A stretch of DNA of 37,632 bases from a filamentous cyanobacterium CCP2. GTDB lineage: Bacteria > Cyanobacteriota > Cyanobacteriia > Elainellales > Elainellaceae. Of this stretch, positions 22,890 to 32,142 are shown piece after piece. Below the pieces are notes generated by a model. That model saw nothing but the letters and a program-made list of their open reading frames with translations. It had not been told where the DNA came from and ran no database searches. The stretch spans positions 1 to 37,632 of the forward strand of contig PVWD01000027.1 in NCBI GenBank assembly GCA_003003615.1, given 5' to 3'. Both the position numbers and the translations under genes were made by a program. Position 1 is the stretch's first letter. Each line of letters begins with the position of its first letter.

Positions 22890-25424
22890 ATGCAAACAGC
22901 ACCAAATCCGACACAAGAAACTGTGCGGATTGAAGACGATCGCACAGGCTTAGGGATTGAAACTTTAAAGCGGGCATTCCTCGACAACCTGTTTTACATT
23001 CAAGGCAAATTTCCGGCGATCGCCACCCTCAACGACTATTACATGGCCCTAGCCTACACTGTGCGCGATCGGTTATTTAAGCGGTGGATTACAACAGCAG
23101 AAACCTATGGCAATCAGCAATCCCGCTCTGTCTGCTACCTTTCCGCCGAATTCCTGATGGGCCCCCATTTGGGCAATAACCTGATCAACCTGGGCATTTA
23201 CGATCAGGTGAAACAAGCCGTAGATGAATTGGGGCTAAACTTTGAGGAACTGCTAGAGCAAGAAGAAGAACCAGGTCTGGGAAATGGCGGTTTAGGACGG
23301 CTAGCGGCCTGCTATCTGGATTCTCTGGCCACCCTGGAAATTCCGGCTCTCGGCTATGGGATTCGCTATGAATTTGGCATTTTTGATCAGCGCATTCAAG
23401 ACGGATGGCAGGTCGAAATTACCGACAAATGGCTGCGCTATGGCAACCCCTGGGAGGTGTCTCGTCCTGAATGGGCGGTAGAAGTCAAATTTGGTGGACA
23501 TACGGAGTCCTTTACCGATGAGCATGGGCGGTATCGGGTGCGCTGGGTTCCCCACAAGGTTGTCAATGGCATCCCCTATGACACTCCCATTTCCGGCTAC
23601 AACGTCAACACCTGCAACACCCTTAGGCTGTGGGCTGCCGAAGCTCCTGAAACCTTTGACTTTGATGCCTTTAACGCCGGAGATTATTCCAGAGCCGTTC
23701 AGCAGAAAATGGCCTCTGAAACCATCTCCAAGGTGCTGTACCCCAACGACAACCTGACGCAAGGAAAAATTCTGCGATTAGAGCAGCAGTTTTTCTTTGT
23801 GTCCTGCTCCCTACAAGACATGATTCGGATTTTGGAGCGGCAGGGCATTCCTTTAGAGCAGTTTCACGAGAAGTTTTCCATTCAGCTCAATGATACTCAC
23901 CCATCCATCACGGTGGCAGAATTGATGCGGCTGCTGATGGACGAACACGGCATGGAATGGGACAAAGCCTGGTACATTACCACCCATTCTTTGGCTTACA
24001 CAAACCACACTCTTCTCCCAGAGGCATTGGAACGCTGGCCACTTAGCTTGTTTGGGCAACTGTTACCGCGTCACCTGGAAATTATTTTTGAAATTAATCG
24101 GCGGTTTTTGGATGATGTCCGGCTCAAGTTCCCGGATGATTGGGGGCGGTTAGGGCGAATGTCGTTGATTGATGAATCGGGCGAGCGCTATGTGCGAATG
24201 GCGAATCTGGCTTGTGTGGGCAGCTTTGCCATCAATGGTGTGGCAGCCTTGCATACAGAATTGCTGAAAGAAGGCGTGCTGCGCGACTTCTACGAAATGT
24301 ATCCAGAGAAGTTTAACAATAAGACAAATGGAGTGACACCGCGTCGTTTCGTTGTGTTGAGCAATCCTCGTTTGACAAAGCTGATTACCCGCAAAATTGG
24401 CGACAACTGGATCAAACACCTGGATGAACTCCGCAAGCTGGAAGCATTTGTGGATGACCCTGAATTTCGTCGAGAATTCCGTGATATTAAGCAGGCGATC
24501 AAGCAAGATCTCGCGGTTTACATTAAGCGGCACACGAATATTGATGTTGATCCAAACTCGATTTTTGACATCCAATCCAAGCGGATTCACGAATACAAAC
24601 GCCAGCACCTGAACGCCCTCCACATCGTTACGCTGTACAACCGGATTAAGGCAAACCCAAACATTGACATCACGCCCCGTACTTTCCTGTTTGGCGGCAA
24701 GGCAGCTCCCGGTTACTACATGGCCAAGCTGATCATTAAGCTGATTAACTCGATCGGCGATGTGGTCAACCGTGACCCTGATGTGCGGGGACGGCTAAAG
24801 GTGATTTTCCTGGAAGATTACAACGTGAAGTTTGCCCAGCGAGTGTATCCGGCGGCGGATCTGTCAGAGCAAATTTCAACTGCCGGAAAGGAGGCTTCGG
24901 GCACAGGGAATATGAAGTTTGCCCTCAATGGAGCCTTGACGATCGGCACATTGGACGGAGCAAATGTAGAAATCCGTGAGGAAGTGGGAGCCGAGAATTT
25001 CTTCTTGTTTGGCCTAACGGCCGACGAGGTTTACGCCAAGAAAGCAGCAGGCTATAAGCCAATGGATTACTACTACAGCAACCCCGAACTGAAGCTAGTC
25101 ATCGATCGCATTGCGTCTGGCTTCTTCTCCCACGGCGATGCCAATTTGTTTAAACCGATCGTCGATAATTTGCTCTACGGTGATCCCTATATGCTGCTGG
25201 CAGATTACCAGTCTTACATCGACTGTCAGGAACAGGTGAGCCAAGCCTATCGCGATCAAGACCACTGGACGCGGATGTCGATTTTGAATGTGGCTCGGAT
25301 GGGCAAATTCTCGTCCGATCGCTCCATTCGCGACTACTGCGAAGACATTTGGAAAGTTCAACCTGTGGCGATCGAGCTTCAGGAATACGTCCAGGAACAA
25401 GCAGGTCGTCTCATCGTGTCGTAA
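22890..25424 (+). CDS. glgP: Glycogen phosphorylase
   Basis: An 844-residue PLP-dependent glycosyltransferase (GT35) that releases glucose-1-phosphate from glycogen. The start at 22890 (MQTAPNPTQETVRIEDD) has GGGAG eight bases upstream; an ATG at 22869 would add seven residues. Family blocks are present from the N-terminus (SVCYLSAEFLMG, GLGNGGLGRLAACYLDSLA) to the PLP site EASGTGNMKFALNG, where Lys676 should carry the cofactor. The length is normal for bacterial enzymes. It acts in the cytoplasm in night-time glycogen breakdown. A terminator follows the stop. Confidence 0.97.
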   Translation: MQTAPNPTQETVRIEDDRTGLGIETLKRAFLDNLFYIQGKFPAIATLNDYYMALAYTVRDRLFKRWITTAETYGNQQSRSVCYLSAEFLMGPHLGNNLINLGIYDQVKQAVDELGLNFEELLEQEEEPGLGNGGLGRLAACYLDSLATLEIPALGYGIRYEFGIFDQRIQDGWQVEITDKWLRYGNPWEVSRPEWAVEVKFGGHTESFTDEHGRYRVRWVPHKVVNGIPYDTPISGYNVNTCNTLRLWAAEAPETFDFDAFNAGDYSRAVQQKMASETISKVLYPNDNLTQGKILRLEQQFFFVSCSLQDMIRILERQGIPLEQFHEKFSIQLNDTHPSITVAELMRLLMDEHGMEWDKAWYITTHSLAYTNHTLLPEALERWPLSLFGQLLPRHLEIIFEINRRFLDDVRLKFPDDWGRLGRMSLIDESGERYVRMANLACVGSFAINGVAALHTELLKEGVLRDFYEMYPEKFNNKTNGVTPRRFVVLSNPRLTKLITRKIGDNWIKHLDELRKLEAFVDDPEFRREFRDIKQAIKQDLAVYIKRHTNIDVDPNSIFDIQSKRIHEYKRQHLNALHIVTLYNRIKANPNIDITPRTFLFGGKAAPGYYMAKLIIKLINSIGDVVNRDPDVRGRLKVIFLEDYNVKFAQRVYPAADLSEQISTAGKEASGTGNMKFALNGALTIGTLDGANVEIREEVGAENFFLFGLTADEVYAKKAAGYKPMDYYYSNPELKLVIDRIASGFFSHGDANLFKPIVDNLLYGDPYMLLADYQSYIDCQEQVSQAYRDQDHWTRMSILNVARMGKFSSDRSIRDYCEDIWKVQPVAIELQEYVQEQAGRLIVS

Positions 25425-25437
25425 GACAAATCAAACG

Positions 25438-25475
25438 CTTGTGGGGTGGGCATTTTGTCCACCTTTTTGTTTTGG
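25438..25475 (+). terminator. Terminator of glgP, derived from dispersed repeat C
   Basis: GGTGG and CCACC (25445-25463) form a stem, followed by TTTTTGTTTT. The left part CTTGTGGGGTGGGCAT matches dispersed repeat C, so a repeat copy appears to serve as the terminator. Confidence 0.75.
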
Positions 25476-25605
25476 TTTTAGGAGGGAGGAAGGGAAACTT
25501 TTTTATCTTTGTCACAAGTTCTATCTTTTGATAGAGAGCAGCATTCCCTTCGTTCGTAACAATCTCCCGTAGAGCCTGGTTGTTAAGGAAATTTTGAAGC
25601 TTGCA

Positions 25606-26808
25606 ATGGTTGTAAAAACACAAATCGCGATCGTGGGTTTTGCGATCTTACTGGGAATAGGCTGCACTGTGCAGAAGGATGCCAATGAGGTCAGCGCAGC
25701 CGAACAGCAAGACGCTATCGCTTCCAGTAATGGTTTAGTTGAATTGACTGAAAACACAGAATACGAAACGATTCGCGTGGTTGAGGTGGCTGGCGGATTA
25801 GAGCACCCCTGGTCATTTGCGTTCCTACCTGACGGGCAAATCCTGGTGACAGAGCGATCGGGACGGCTAAATCTGCTTACCAATGGTGAAGTGACAGAAA
25901 TTACCGGCATTCCTGAACTGCAAAGCCAGGGGCAGGGCGGGCTATTGGAGGTTTCCGTCCATCCCAACTACGAAGAAACCGGCTGGATTTATTTGACCTA
26001 CTCCAAACCCAACGGCAACGGTGAGACAGCTACAGCCCTGGCACGGGGACGATTGGAAGGAACAACGCTGGTTGATGTAGAAGATATTTTCGTGCAAAAC
26101 CGTTACTCTCAGCCCGGACGACACTACGGTTCCCGCCTTGCCTGGACAACAGACGGTAAACTGCTGATGACGATCGGTGATCGAGGGTCAGAACCACCCA
26201 GAGCGCAAGATTTGACCGACCATGCCGGAAGCCTGCTCAGGCTCAACGATGATGGCTCGGTTCCAGAAGACAATCCCTTTGTGAACAACGACGAAGCTTT
26301 AGATGAAATCTACGCCTACGGACTTCGCAACATCCAGGGAATGATTGTTGATCCAGCAACAAACGAAATTTGGGTTACGGATCACGGGCCGCGGGGCGGT
26401 GATGAATTGAACCGAATTGAACCGGGCAATAATTATGGGTGGCCGCTGGTGACGTTGGGGTTGGATTACGGCACTGAAGACCCCTTCCCCGATGCAGTTG
26501 CGCGCCGAATGGAAGGACTGACTGAACCATTTTATGAGTTTCTGCCAACCCACGCTCCATCAGGTCTAGCTCTCATCACGGCCGATCGGTTTCCAGCTTG
26601 GCAAGGAAATCTTTTGGTCGGCGGGCTGCGGAGTGAACGCATTCGTCGAGTCGTGTTTGACGATAGCGAAGTACTCCACGAAGAAGAACTTTTGCTCGGC
26701 AAAATCGGACGAATTCGCGATGTCAGGGAAGCTCCCGACGGAACGATTTATGTTCTTACAGATGAATCCAACGGAGGACTCTATCGGATTGAACCTGGAA
26801 ACGGATGA
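25606..26808 (+). CDS. PQQ-dependent sugar dehydrogenase (GSDH family)
   Basis: A 400-residue secreted beta-propeller of the glucose/sorbosone dehydrogenase family (PF07995), which oxidises aldose sugars with PQQ. The start is the ATG at 25606; a TTG 12 bp upstream is the only extension. An N-terminal hydrophobic segment ends in a Cys (AIVGFAILLGIGC), suggesting a lipoprotein, although the Gly before IGC departs from the usual Leu. Propeller blocks include EHPWSFAFLPDGQILVTER, the catalytic-His region GRHYGSRLAW, GDRGSEPPRAQDLTDHAGSL, and DHGPRGGDELNRIEPGNNYG. Aldose sugar dehydrogenases of the YliI type are the nearest group. PQQ would have to come from outside or another locus. Confidence 0.88.
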   Translation: MVVKTQIAIVGFAILLGIGCTVQKDANEVSAAEQQDAIASSNGLVELTENTEYETIRVVEVAGGLEHPWSFAFLPDGQILVTERSGRLNLLTNGEVTEITGIPELQSQGQGGLLEVSVHPNYEETGWIYLTYSKPNGNGETATALARGRLEGTTLVDVEDIFVQNRYSQPGRHYGSRLAWTTDGKLLMTIGDRGSEPPRAQDLTDHAGSLLRLNDDGSVPEDNPFVNNDEALDEIYAYGLRNIQGMIVDPATNEIWVTDHGPRGGDELNRIEPGNNYGWPLVTLGLDYGTEDPFPDAVARRMEGLTEPFYEFLPTHAPSGLALITADRFPAWQGNLLVGGLRSERIRRVVFDDSEVLHEEELLLGKIGRIRDVREAPDGTIYVLTDESNGGLYRIEPGNG

Positions 26809-26910
26809 AAAGCTGCGATCGTCAAGAGGATTGAATCTGAAACGGATAAGTTGAGGAATGCAAAGAGCAGTAGACAGGTTATTTAATCCACAATCCTAAT
26901 ATTCTTGCCA

Positions 26911-27732
26911 CTATAGATTTTCTCCAGGCAGATAGCGCGATCGTCTTTGGCGAGAATGGCGGGCAGGTTGGGCGTTTCTGATTTGAAATGTATCGCTAAC
27001 AAACTGTTCTGCATTTGTCCGAGGGCCACGTTCCCCCAGGCTGCGAAGTCCATTTAGATCTAAGTAGCTGAAGACCACTTTGGAAAGAAAGGGCACGAAG
27101 CAAAACAAAAAAGTTTCAACAGTACGATCGAACAAATTCAAACCAGAAGGCCCCAAAATCCAGATGATGGGGTAGCAAATCCAAGTGGCAGTGAAGAAGG
27201 TGGTAAGGCGATCGTAAAATCGTTCTAGTTCAGGGTCTCCTTGCCTCCGGGTAATATCTCGATAGGGGCCCCAAATGATCCATAGAACGACACAGAAAGC
27301 GATCGTGCCGGTGATGTACCAAAAATACCGCACATCAGGAACAGAGGAAAGATCGGCTAACAAGCCCGATGCAATCACAATAACCTGAGTGGCCATGACT
27401 GAAAATATGGTTGTCCAATCTTTGTGCTTTAAGTGATGCATTGCTGTCCAGCCTAATGCCAGCAGCAGCAAGGGCGTAGTGACAATCCAATCAATATAGC
27501 GACCTAAAAAAACAACATGATCATTGAAGGCAATAATCCTGCCAAACTCTATATCCTGTCCTGGCATCACTAAAGATAAATAAGCTAAACCTGACCAAAC
27601 TGGAATAAAAGTTGCAACAAAGTATTCCAATCTAGGCAGTCCGCGTGTGTTTCTACCGATCGCAGCAAAATAAAGTGCCCCGATCGCCATACCAGCAACG
27701 TATAGCCAATGCCAAAAGTATTGCCAATTCAT
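26911..27732 (-). CDS. Microbial rhodopsin, Anabaena sensory rhodopsin/xenorhodopsin type
   Basis: A 273-residue seven-TM retinal protein. Helix C reads RYIDWIVTTPLLLLALGWTA, giving D81 (counterion/acceptor), T85 and A92 at the BR D85, T89 and D96 positions, a D-T-A motif. K218 in FLSKVVFSYLDL binds retinal. P214 stands where BR has Asp212, and E36 is kept, both hallmarks of the Anabaena sensory rhodopsin group. Similarity to that protein is strong throughout (LYVAGMAIGAL, FIPVWSGLAY, GPSGLNLF). The tail of about 40 residues is Arg-rich. No soluble transducer gene is nearby. The protein may be a photosensor or, as in related xenorhodopsins, an inward proton pump. Confidence 0.95.
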   Translation of the reverse strand: MNWQYFWHWLYVAGMAIGALYFAAIGRNTRGLPRLEYFVATFIPVWSGLAYLSLVMPGQDIEFGRIIAFNDHVVFLGRYIDWIVTTPLLLLALGWTAMHHLKHKDWTTIFSVMATQVIVIASGLLADLSSVPDVRYFWYITGTIAFCVVLWIIWGPYRDITRRQGDPELERFYDRLTTFFTATWICYPIIWILGPSGLNLFDRTVETFLFCFVPFLSKVVFSYLDLNGLRSLGERGPRTNAEQFVSDTFQIRNAQPARHSRQRRSRYLPGENL

Positions 27733-27904
27733 GAATACTTCTTACAACCTCACATTAATATTCAGAAATACCAGGTTCGATCGAGTTTTCATCAAACTGC
27801 AAATCGCCAAGCAAACCCTAGGCCAGAAAATCATGATCTTGATGCGTTCTACTTCTATCGCTGGGCAAATTTAAATCTTTCAACAGATTGTAAAGGTAAA
27901 CACA

Positions 27905-27938
27905 CAGAAAAAAGGGGCAGACAGATTCCTTTGCCCCC
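27905..27938 (-). terminator. Terminator after the substrate-binding protein gene
   Basis: On the minus strand GGGGCA and TGCCCC pair across a 12-base loop, followed directly by TTTTTT. It lies about 90 bp past the stop at 28028 and insulates the rhodopsin gene. Confidence 0.8.
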
Positions 27939-28027
27939 ATCGATTAAAGTTATTTAGCTACTTAGATTTTGCGTTTCAGCTTAACTCATGATTTCTAATT
28001 TAAGAGTCTTGCCAGGTTAAATTCTGT

Positions 28028-29119
28028 CTATGCACCTTCCTTTGCAGCAGTGATAAATTGTGGATCGATCACATTAGAAAGATCGGGAATCGTTTCAATT
28101 TGCTCCTGATCCTGCATGAATTGCGCCATGCTTTCAAAGGAATTCCCCATGTAAAGATCACTGCTTGCGTTTGCCAGCATTTCTACATTTGTATCCAGAT
28201 CAGGGAGTTGGATGCCTTCAAGCTGCTCATCCAATTCTTCTGGCGTAATTCCCAACTCATTGGCCATAATTTCTAACCCCTCTTGCCGATCGGTTTCCAG
28301 AAAATCGATCGCCCTGGCAATTCCTTGAACAAAGGCAGTTACCGCTTGCGGGTTCGCTTCTATGAAATCGGTTCTGAAGCTGTAGAAATCGGCAATTGCA
28401 GTGGGCATTTCCTTCGTGCTGTAAATGGTGCGCCCATCCGGTTGGACTTCATTTGCCTTGTCGCTAAACGGTGAATAGGAATAGGCAATTTCAACATTAC
28501 CTGCCTGATACGCTGCTGCTGAAGCATCTGGAGGCGTGTTGAGCAACTCTACATCCTCGGCGGTCAGTCCGGCTTCAGCCAGAACTTGCAACACAAAAAA
28601 GTGCCCCACTCCGCCCAACTCTACGGCGATTTGCTTCCCCCTGAAATCCTCAATACTTTGAATGCTATTCCGTGCCAGAATCACATCCCCTCCAGAGGAC
28701 ACGTCTTCCACCATCACCACCCGGAAATCAACTCCTTGTGCTGCCAGCAAAACCACCTCAGAGGTAACGGGTGTCAGGGCATCGAGTTGACCAGCCGTAA
28801 AAGAGGGGAACGCTTGGGCGACACTTTGAAACGTTCTGATGTCCAGATCCAGCCCTAATTCCCTGAAAAAGCCCTTCTCCTTGGCAATGAACAGGGGCGT
28901 ATTGCCAATCCATGTGGTCGTCCCAATGGAAGCAGAAATCACATCAGAACTGGCTGTGGCTTCGCTAGATGTTGAAGAAGCGGTTGTACTTGTCCCTGTA
29001 GATTGACAGCCATGCAAAGTGACCCCCGCCGCTGCTCCAGTGAGCATCCAAAGCGTTTGGCGACGTGTCCATGTTCCTAGAAAACGGTTGCGCGAACGAT
29101 CGAACTTTGGCGTATTCAT
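28028..29119 (-). CDS. ABC transporter substrate-binding lipoprotein (NMT1/SsuA type)
   Basis: A 363-residue periplasmic binding protein. The start at 29119 (MNTPKFDRSRN) follows a strong AGGGGGA ribosome site; an upstream ATG (29158) would add 13 residues. The leader has a twin-arginine-like TRRQTLWML followed by a hydrophobic stretch and lipobox LHGC, so export as a lipoprotein, perhaps by Tat, is likely. The mature part shows the NMT1/THI5 fold: SIGTTTWIGNTPLFIAKEKG, GFFRELGLDLDIRTF, and the DFRGKQIAVELGG hinge. Relatives bind nitrate, sulfonates, pyrimidines or ureides. It lies downstream of the creatininase gene on the same strand, about 260 bp away, and shares the region with another such protein and an ABC ATPase. 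Confidence 0.87.
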   Translation of the reverse strand: MNTPKFDRSRNRFLGTWTRRQTLWMLTGAAAGVTLHGCQSTGTSTTASSTSSEATASSDVISASIGTTTWIGNTPLFIAKEKGFFRELGLDLDIRTFQSVAQAFPSFTAGQLDALTPVTSEVVLLAAQGVDFRVVMVEDVSSGGDVILARNSIQSIEDFRGKQIAVELGGVGHFFVLQVLAEAGLTAEDVELLNTPPDASAAAYQAGNVEIAYSYSPFSDKANEVQPDGRTIYSTKEMPTAIADFYSFRTDFIEANPQAVTAFVQGIARAIDFLETDRQEGLEIMANELGITPEELDEQLEGIQLPDLDTNVEMLANASSDLYMGNSFESMAQFMQDQEQIETIPDLSNVIDPQFITAAKEGA

Positions 29120-29380
29120 TGTGGTAGTTCCCCCTACTTTCGGTAAGTAATTTGTCAAAATGAAACGAGCAATCGAACACAGTTAAATAAACACAGTCGA
29201 ACGAACACATGACCCAGTAGCGATCGTTGCAAAGACAATCAGCCTCACTTTGGTGCGATTGTGACTTGGGCAACCGATCGACCTGATGAATGATGAAAAA
29301 TTAAAACTCAAGGATGCAGATTGCGTTACCATAACTGACTCATCCGCTCACTGCCCCCTTCATTAAACGTGGCACCCTTT

Positions 29381-30154
29381 TCATCCCCCATCATTCAGCT
29401 TCTCAGACATAAACTCATGTACTACCGCCTTCGCAATACTTTCTGTTACTTGCTGGGCAATGACGGCTCCCTTCTCAGCACTGGCCGCCTTTGCAGACGA
29501 CAGCACCCCAGAAGACGGAACCCAGTGAATACACGGCGGATAGAGATCATACGGTGGAAAAACCGCCGCGTCGTCAACAGGAATGCGATCGAGATGCACC
29601 AAATTGGGATAATAATGCAGCATGAGCGATGTTTCAATGACTGCTGCATGTTCCAGGGCAAATCCAGGAAATCCATCTGGAAAAACACGACTCAAGGTTT
29701 CTTCCGTGCAAAAATCCCAGTATTCCAAACGCATAATTCTCAGCCTGCTAGATGGGCCAATCTCCCGCAGAGCCAAGTCAATGCCTTCCGTTAGAAACCA
29801 CTGGTTTTCATAATGCCCATCCACCACCACAAGATGCTTCACTCCATGTCGGGCAAACTCCCGAATCACATCTCGTGTGATATGGCTGAGGCTTTGCCCA
29901 TCTAAACTTGTTGTTCCGGGAAAGTATTGTCCCCCCCCCGATTTGGGTTGAGATTTATACCCGTAATTAATTACAGGAGCAACCAGACCGTTCACCTGCT
30001 CAGCCACCGACTGGGCGATCGCCATACTCAACAGGGTATCCGTTCCAAGCGGCAGGTGTGGCCCATGCTGTTCTAAGGCACCACAGGGAAGAAATAAGAC
30101 CAGCCGTTCATCGCGCAAACGCTCTTGATAGGTCGTCCAACTGAGAGAACTCAT
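29381..30154 (-). CDS. Creatininase (creatinine amidohydrolase)
   Basis: A 257-residue metal-dependent cyclic amidohydrolase interconverting creatinine and creatine. The start at 30154 (MSSLSWTTYQERL) is preferred; an ATG at 30181 adds nine residues. Metal ligands are visible: E28 and H30 in GALEQHGPH, D39 in LGTDT, H114 and E116 in DGHYEN. The match to Pseudomonas creatininase is unusually close for the family: YGYKSQPKSGGGQYFPGTTS, then SLDG, IREFARHG, GIDLALRE, FPPYD and LSSAK. The familiar NGHYEN is DGHYEN here. True creatininase activity is plausible, but another cyclic guanidino or amide substrate is possible. It is divergent from the SDR gene and lies near transport genes. Confidence 0.88.
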   Translation of the reverse strand: MSSLSWTTYQERLRDERLVLFLPCGALEQHGPHLPLGTDTLLSMAIAQSVAEQVNGLVAPVINYGYKSQPKSGGGQYFPGTTSLDGQSLSHITRDVIREFARHGVKHLVVVDGHYENQWFLTEGIDLALREIGPSSRLRIMRLEYWDFCTEETLSRVFPDGFPGFALEHAAVIETSLMLHYYPNLVHLDRIPVDDAAVFPPYDLYPPCIHWVPSSGVLSSAKAASAEKGAVIAQQVTESIAKAVVHEFMSEKLNDGG

Positions 30155-30325
30155 TAGTACTGAATTTATGATCAAACTCACGATAAATTCCAGTCCTCTC
30201 CTGCCATTGGTAGATGCTCTTCACTCTGATATCTTTTTCTGCGTTTGCAAAGTAGTATCAGAGAATACGAATCGGTCTTATACTCTTCCTGCATTGTATA
30301 TCAAAGGAAAGAGTGTGAGGTTTCA

Positions 30326-31084
30326 ATGGGCCGGTTAGATAATAAAGTAGCGTTAATTACAGGGGTTGGGTCGGGAATTGGGAAAGCAGCAGCCCTGTTA
30401 TTCGCTCAGGCGGGAGCCGTTGTGTTTGGGGTCGATCGCGATGAAGCGGCTGGGCAAACCCTAACCTCCATGCTCTCCAGCCAAACGTTTCGTTTTTTCA
30501 AAGCTGATTTGTCCACCGAAGCAAGCTGTATCCAAACAGTTCAGCAATGCTGTGCGGCCTATGGTCAAATTGATGTGCTTTATAACAATGCAGGGATTTC
30601 TACCGTAGAGCCATTTACTCAAACGGACGCGCTTTCCCTCGATCGCATGCTCTCAGTGAATTTCAAGTCCGTCTTTTATCTTTGTCAGCAGGTGATTCCT
30701 AAAATGCAGCACCAGGGAGGCGGTGTGATTATTAATACGGCCTCAGAGTTGGCGATCGTGGCCCAACCCCTTTATGCAGCCTATTGCGCCAGTAAAGGAG
30801 CCGTTTTGTCCTTGACTCGTGCCTTAGCGTTGGAATATGCCCAGGATAATATTCGGATTAACGCCCTGTGTCCCGGGCCCATCGACACTCCCATGCTGCA
30901 ACAGGAATTTGATCAATCTGATGATCCGATACAATCTAGAGCCGCAGGTATTGATACGATGCCGATCGGGCGACTGGGAAAACCAGAGGAAATTGCTCAG
31001 GTGGCTCTCTTCCTAGCCAGTGATGCCCCATCTCTAATGCAGGGTGCTTCCATCGTTGTTGACGGCGCGAAAACCATTCTTTAG
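30326..31084 (+). CDS. Short-chain dehydrogenase/reductase (classical SDR)
   Basis: A 252-residue NAD(P)-dependent oxidoreductase. The start at 30326 (MGRLDNKVALITG) has GAGG just upstream; the longer frame to 30245 is not family-like. It has the cofactor motif TGVGSGIG (about 13-20), NNAG, the catalytic Ser in NTASE and YxxxK in YCASK, and the classical PG motif in LCPGPIDTPM. An Asp in the VDRDE segment after the second strand suggests NAD preference. It is followed 43 bp later by a substrate-binding protein gene on the same strand, so the two are probably one operon, divergent from creatininase. Substrate unknown. Confidence 0.9.
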   Translation: MGRLDNKVALITGVGSGIGKAAALLFAQAGAVVFGVDRDEAAGQTLTSMLSSQTFRFFKADLSTEASCIQTVQQCCAAYGQIDVLYNNAGISTVEPFTQTDALSLDRMLSVNFKSVFYLCQQVIPKMQHQGGGVIINTASELAIVAQPLYAAYCASKGAVLSLTRALALEYAQDNIRINALCPGPIDTPMLQQEFDQSDDPIQSRAAGIDTMPIGRLGKPEEIAQVALFLASDAPSLMQGASIVVDGAKTIL

Positions 31085-31127
31085 GCTGTGTTCCAGTTTT
31101 CTTGTATCCATGAGGAAGTGAGTACCC

Positions 31128-32129
31128 ATGTTGAAATTTTTGATTCGGCGATCGGTTCGGTTTCTGGCTCTAAGTCTGATCACGTTTGGCTTACTTGTTG
31201 CCTGTAATCCCCAGTCCAGCACCACTCAAACTTCCAACCAACCCTTAGCAGTTGGCTCATCACCCTGGCCAGGGTTTGCAGGGCACTATGTTGCGGTCGC
31301 TCAAGATTTCTTCAGCGAAGAAGGAATTACGGTGACGGATAATTACTTTCAGGTTGCCACCGATGTCAACACTGCACTCCTCGCAGGACGGCTCGATCTG
31401 GCTCTTACAGGCGGCCCAGATATGGTGGTTATGGCCAGCCAAGATCCATCCTTGCGGTTCATTATGCTCACCGACTATTCCGATGGAGCAGACGGAATTT
31501 TGGCCCGAAATGTCAACAGTCCAGAGGACTTAAGAGGAAAAAACGTTGCCTGGGAAAATTTACCGCTGCAAGCCTTGTTGTTACAGCGATATTTGGAAAG
31601 TGGCGGCTTGACGCAGGCAGATATTAATCTGCAAATTATTACGGCCGCCGAAGCAGCAACGGCCTTTGCCTCTCAAAATATTGATGTGGCCATTACCTAT
31701 GAACCCTGGCTCACCACCGCAGCCAGCCAAGGGCAAGGACAAGTTATTTTTTCTTCTAAGGACACAAATATCATTCCGGTGGGCGTTGTGGCCAAAGAGT
31801 CGGTAATTGCAGACCGAAGAGAAGACATTCTGGCATTTATGCGGGCACTCGATCAGGGCGTTGCGTTTGTGCGAGACAACCCAGAGGAGGCAAATCCGAT
31901 CGTGGCAGAAAAGCTTGGAGTTTCACCAGAAGAAGTTCCGGAGCAGCTTAGCACTGTTCGCTTGTTTGATATCGAAGACAATAAAACGATCGGCTTTAAC
32001 CCAGATGATCCGCTCAACGTGATGGATAGTCTGGAGTTTGCGGCGGAAACGAGCGAGGCGATCGGCTTAATTGCAAGTCCGGTAGATGCAGCCAATTTAT
32101 ACGACGATTCCTTGGTGAATGCGCTTTAG
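31128..32129 (+). CDS. ABC transporter substrate-binding lipoprotein (NMT1/SsuA type), second
   Basis: A 333-residue periplasmic binding protein. The leader (IRRSVRFLALSLITFGLLVAC) has a clear lipobox LVAC, giving an acylated Cys at about 26. The mature part follows the NMT1/THI5 pattern: SSPWPGFAGHYVAVAQDFFS, ALLAGRLDLALTGGPDMVV, SPEDLRGKNVAWE, and NIDVAITYEPWLTTAA. It is similar in fold but clearly divergent from the protein at 28028-29119, so the two likely bind different ligands. It follows the SDR gene in the same direction. No ATPase or permease adjoins it; the ATPase at 34316-35149 may serve it. Confidence 0.87.
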   Translation: MLKFLIRRSVRFLALSLITFGLLVACNPQSSTTQTSNQPLAVGSSPWPGFAGHYVAVAQDFFSEEGITVTDNYFQVATDVNTALLAGRLDLALTGGPDMVVMASQDPSLRFIMLTDYSDGADGILARNVNSPEDLRGKNVAWENLPLQALLLQRYLESGGLTQADINLQIITAAEAATAFASQNIDVAITYEPWLTTAASQGQGQVIFSSKDTNIIPVGVVAKESVIADRREDILAFMRALDQGVAFVRDNPEEANPIVAEKLGVSPEEVPEQLSTVRLFDIEDNKTIGFNPDDPLNVMDSLEFAAETSEAIGLIASPVDAANLYDDSLVNAL

Positions 32130-32142
32130 GAATGTATGCCCC

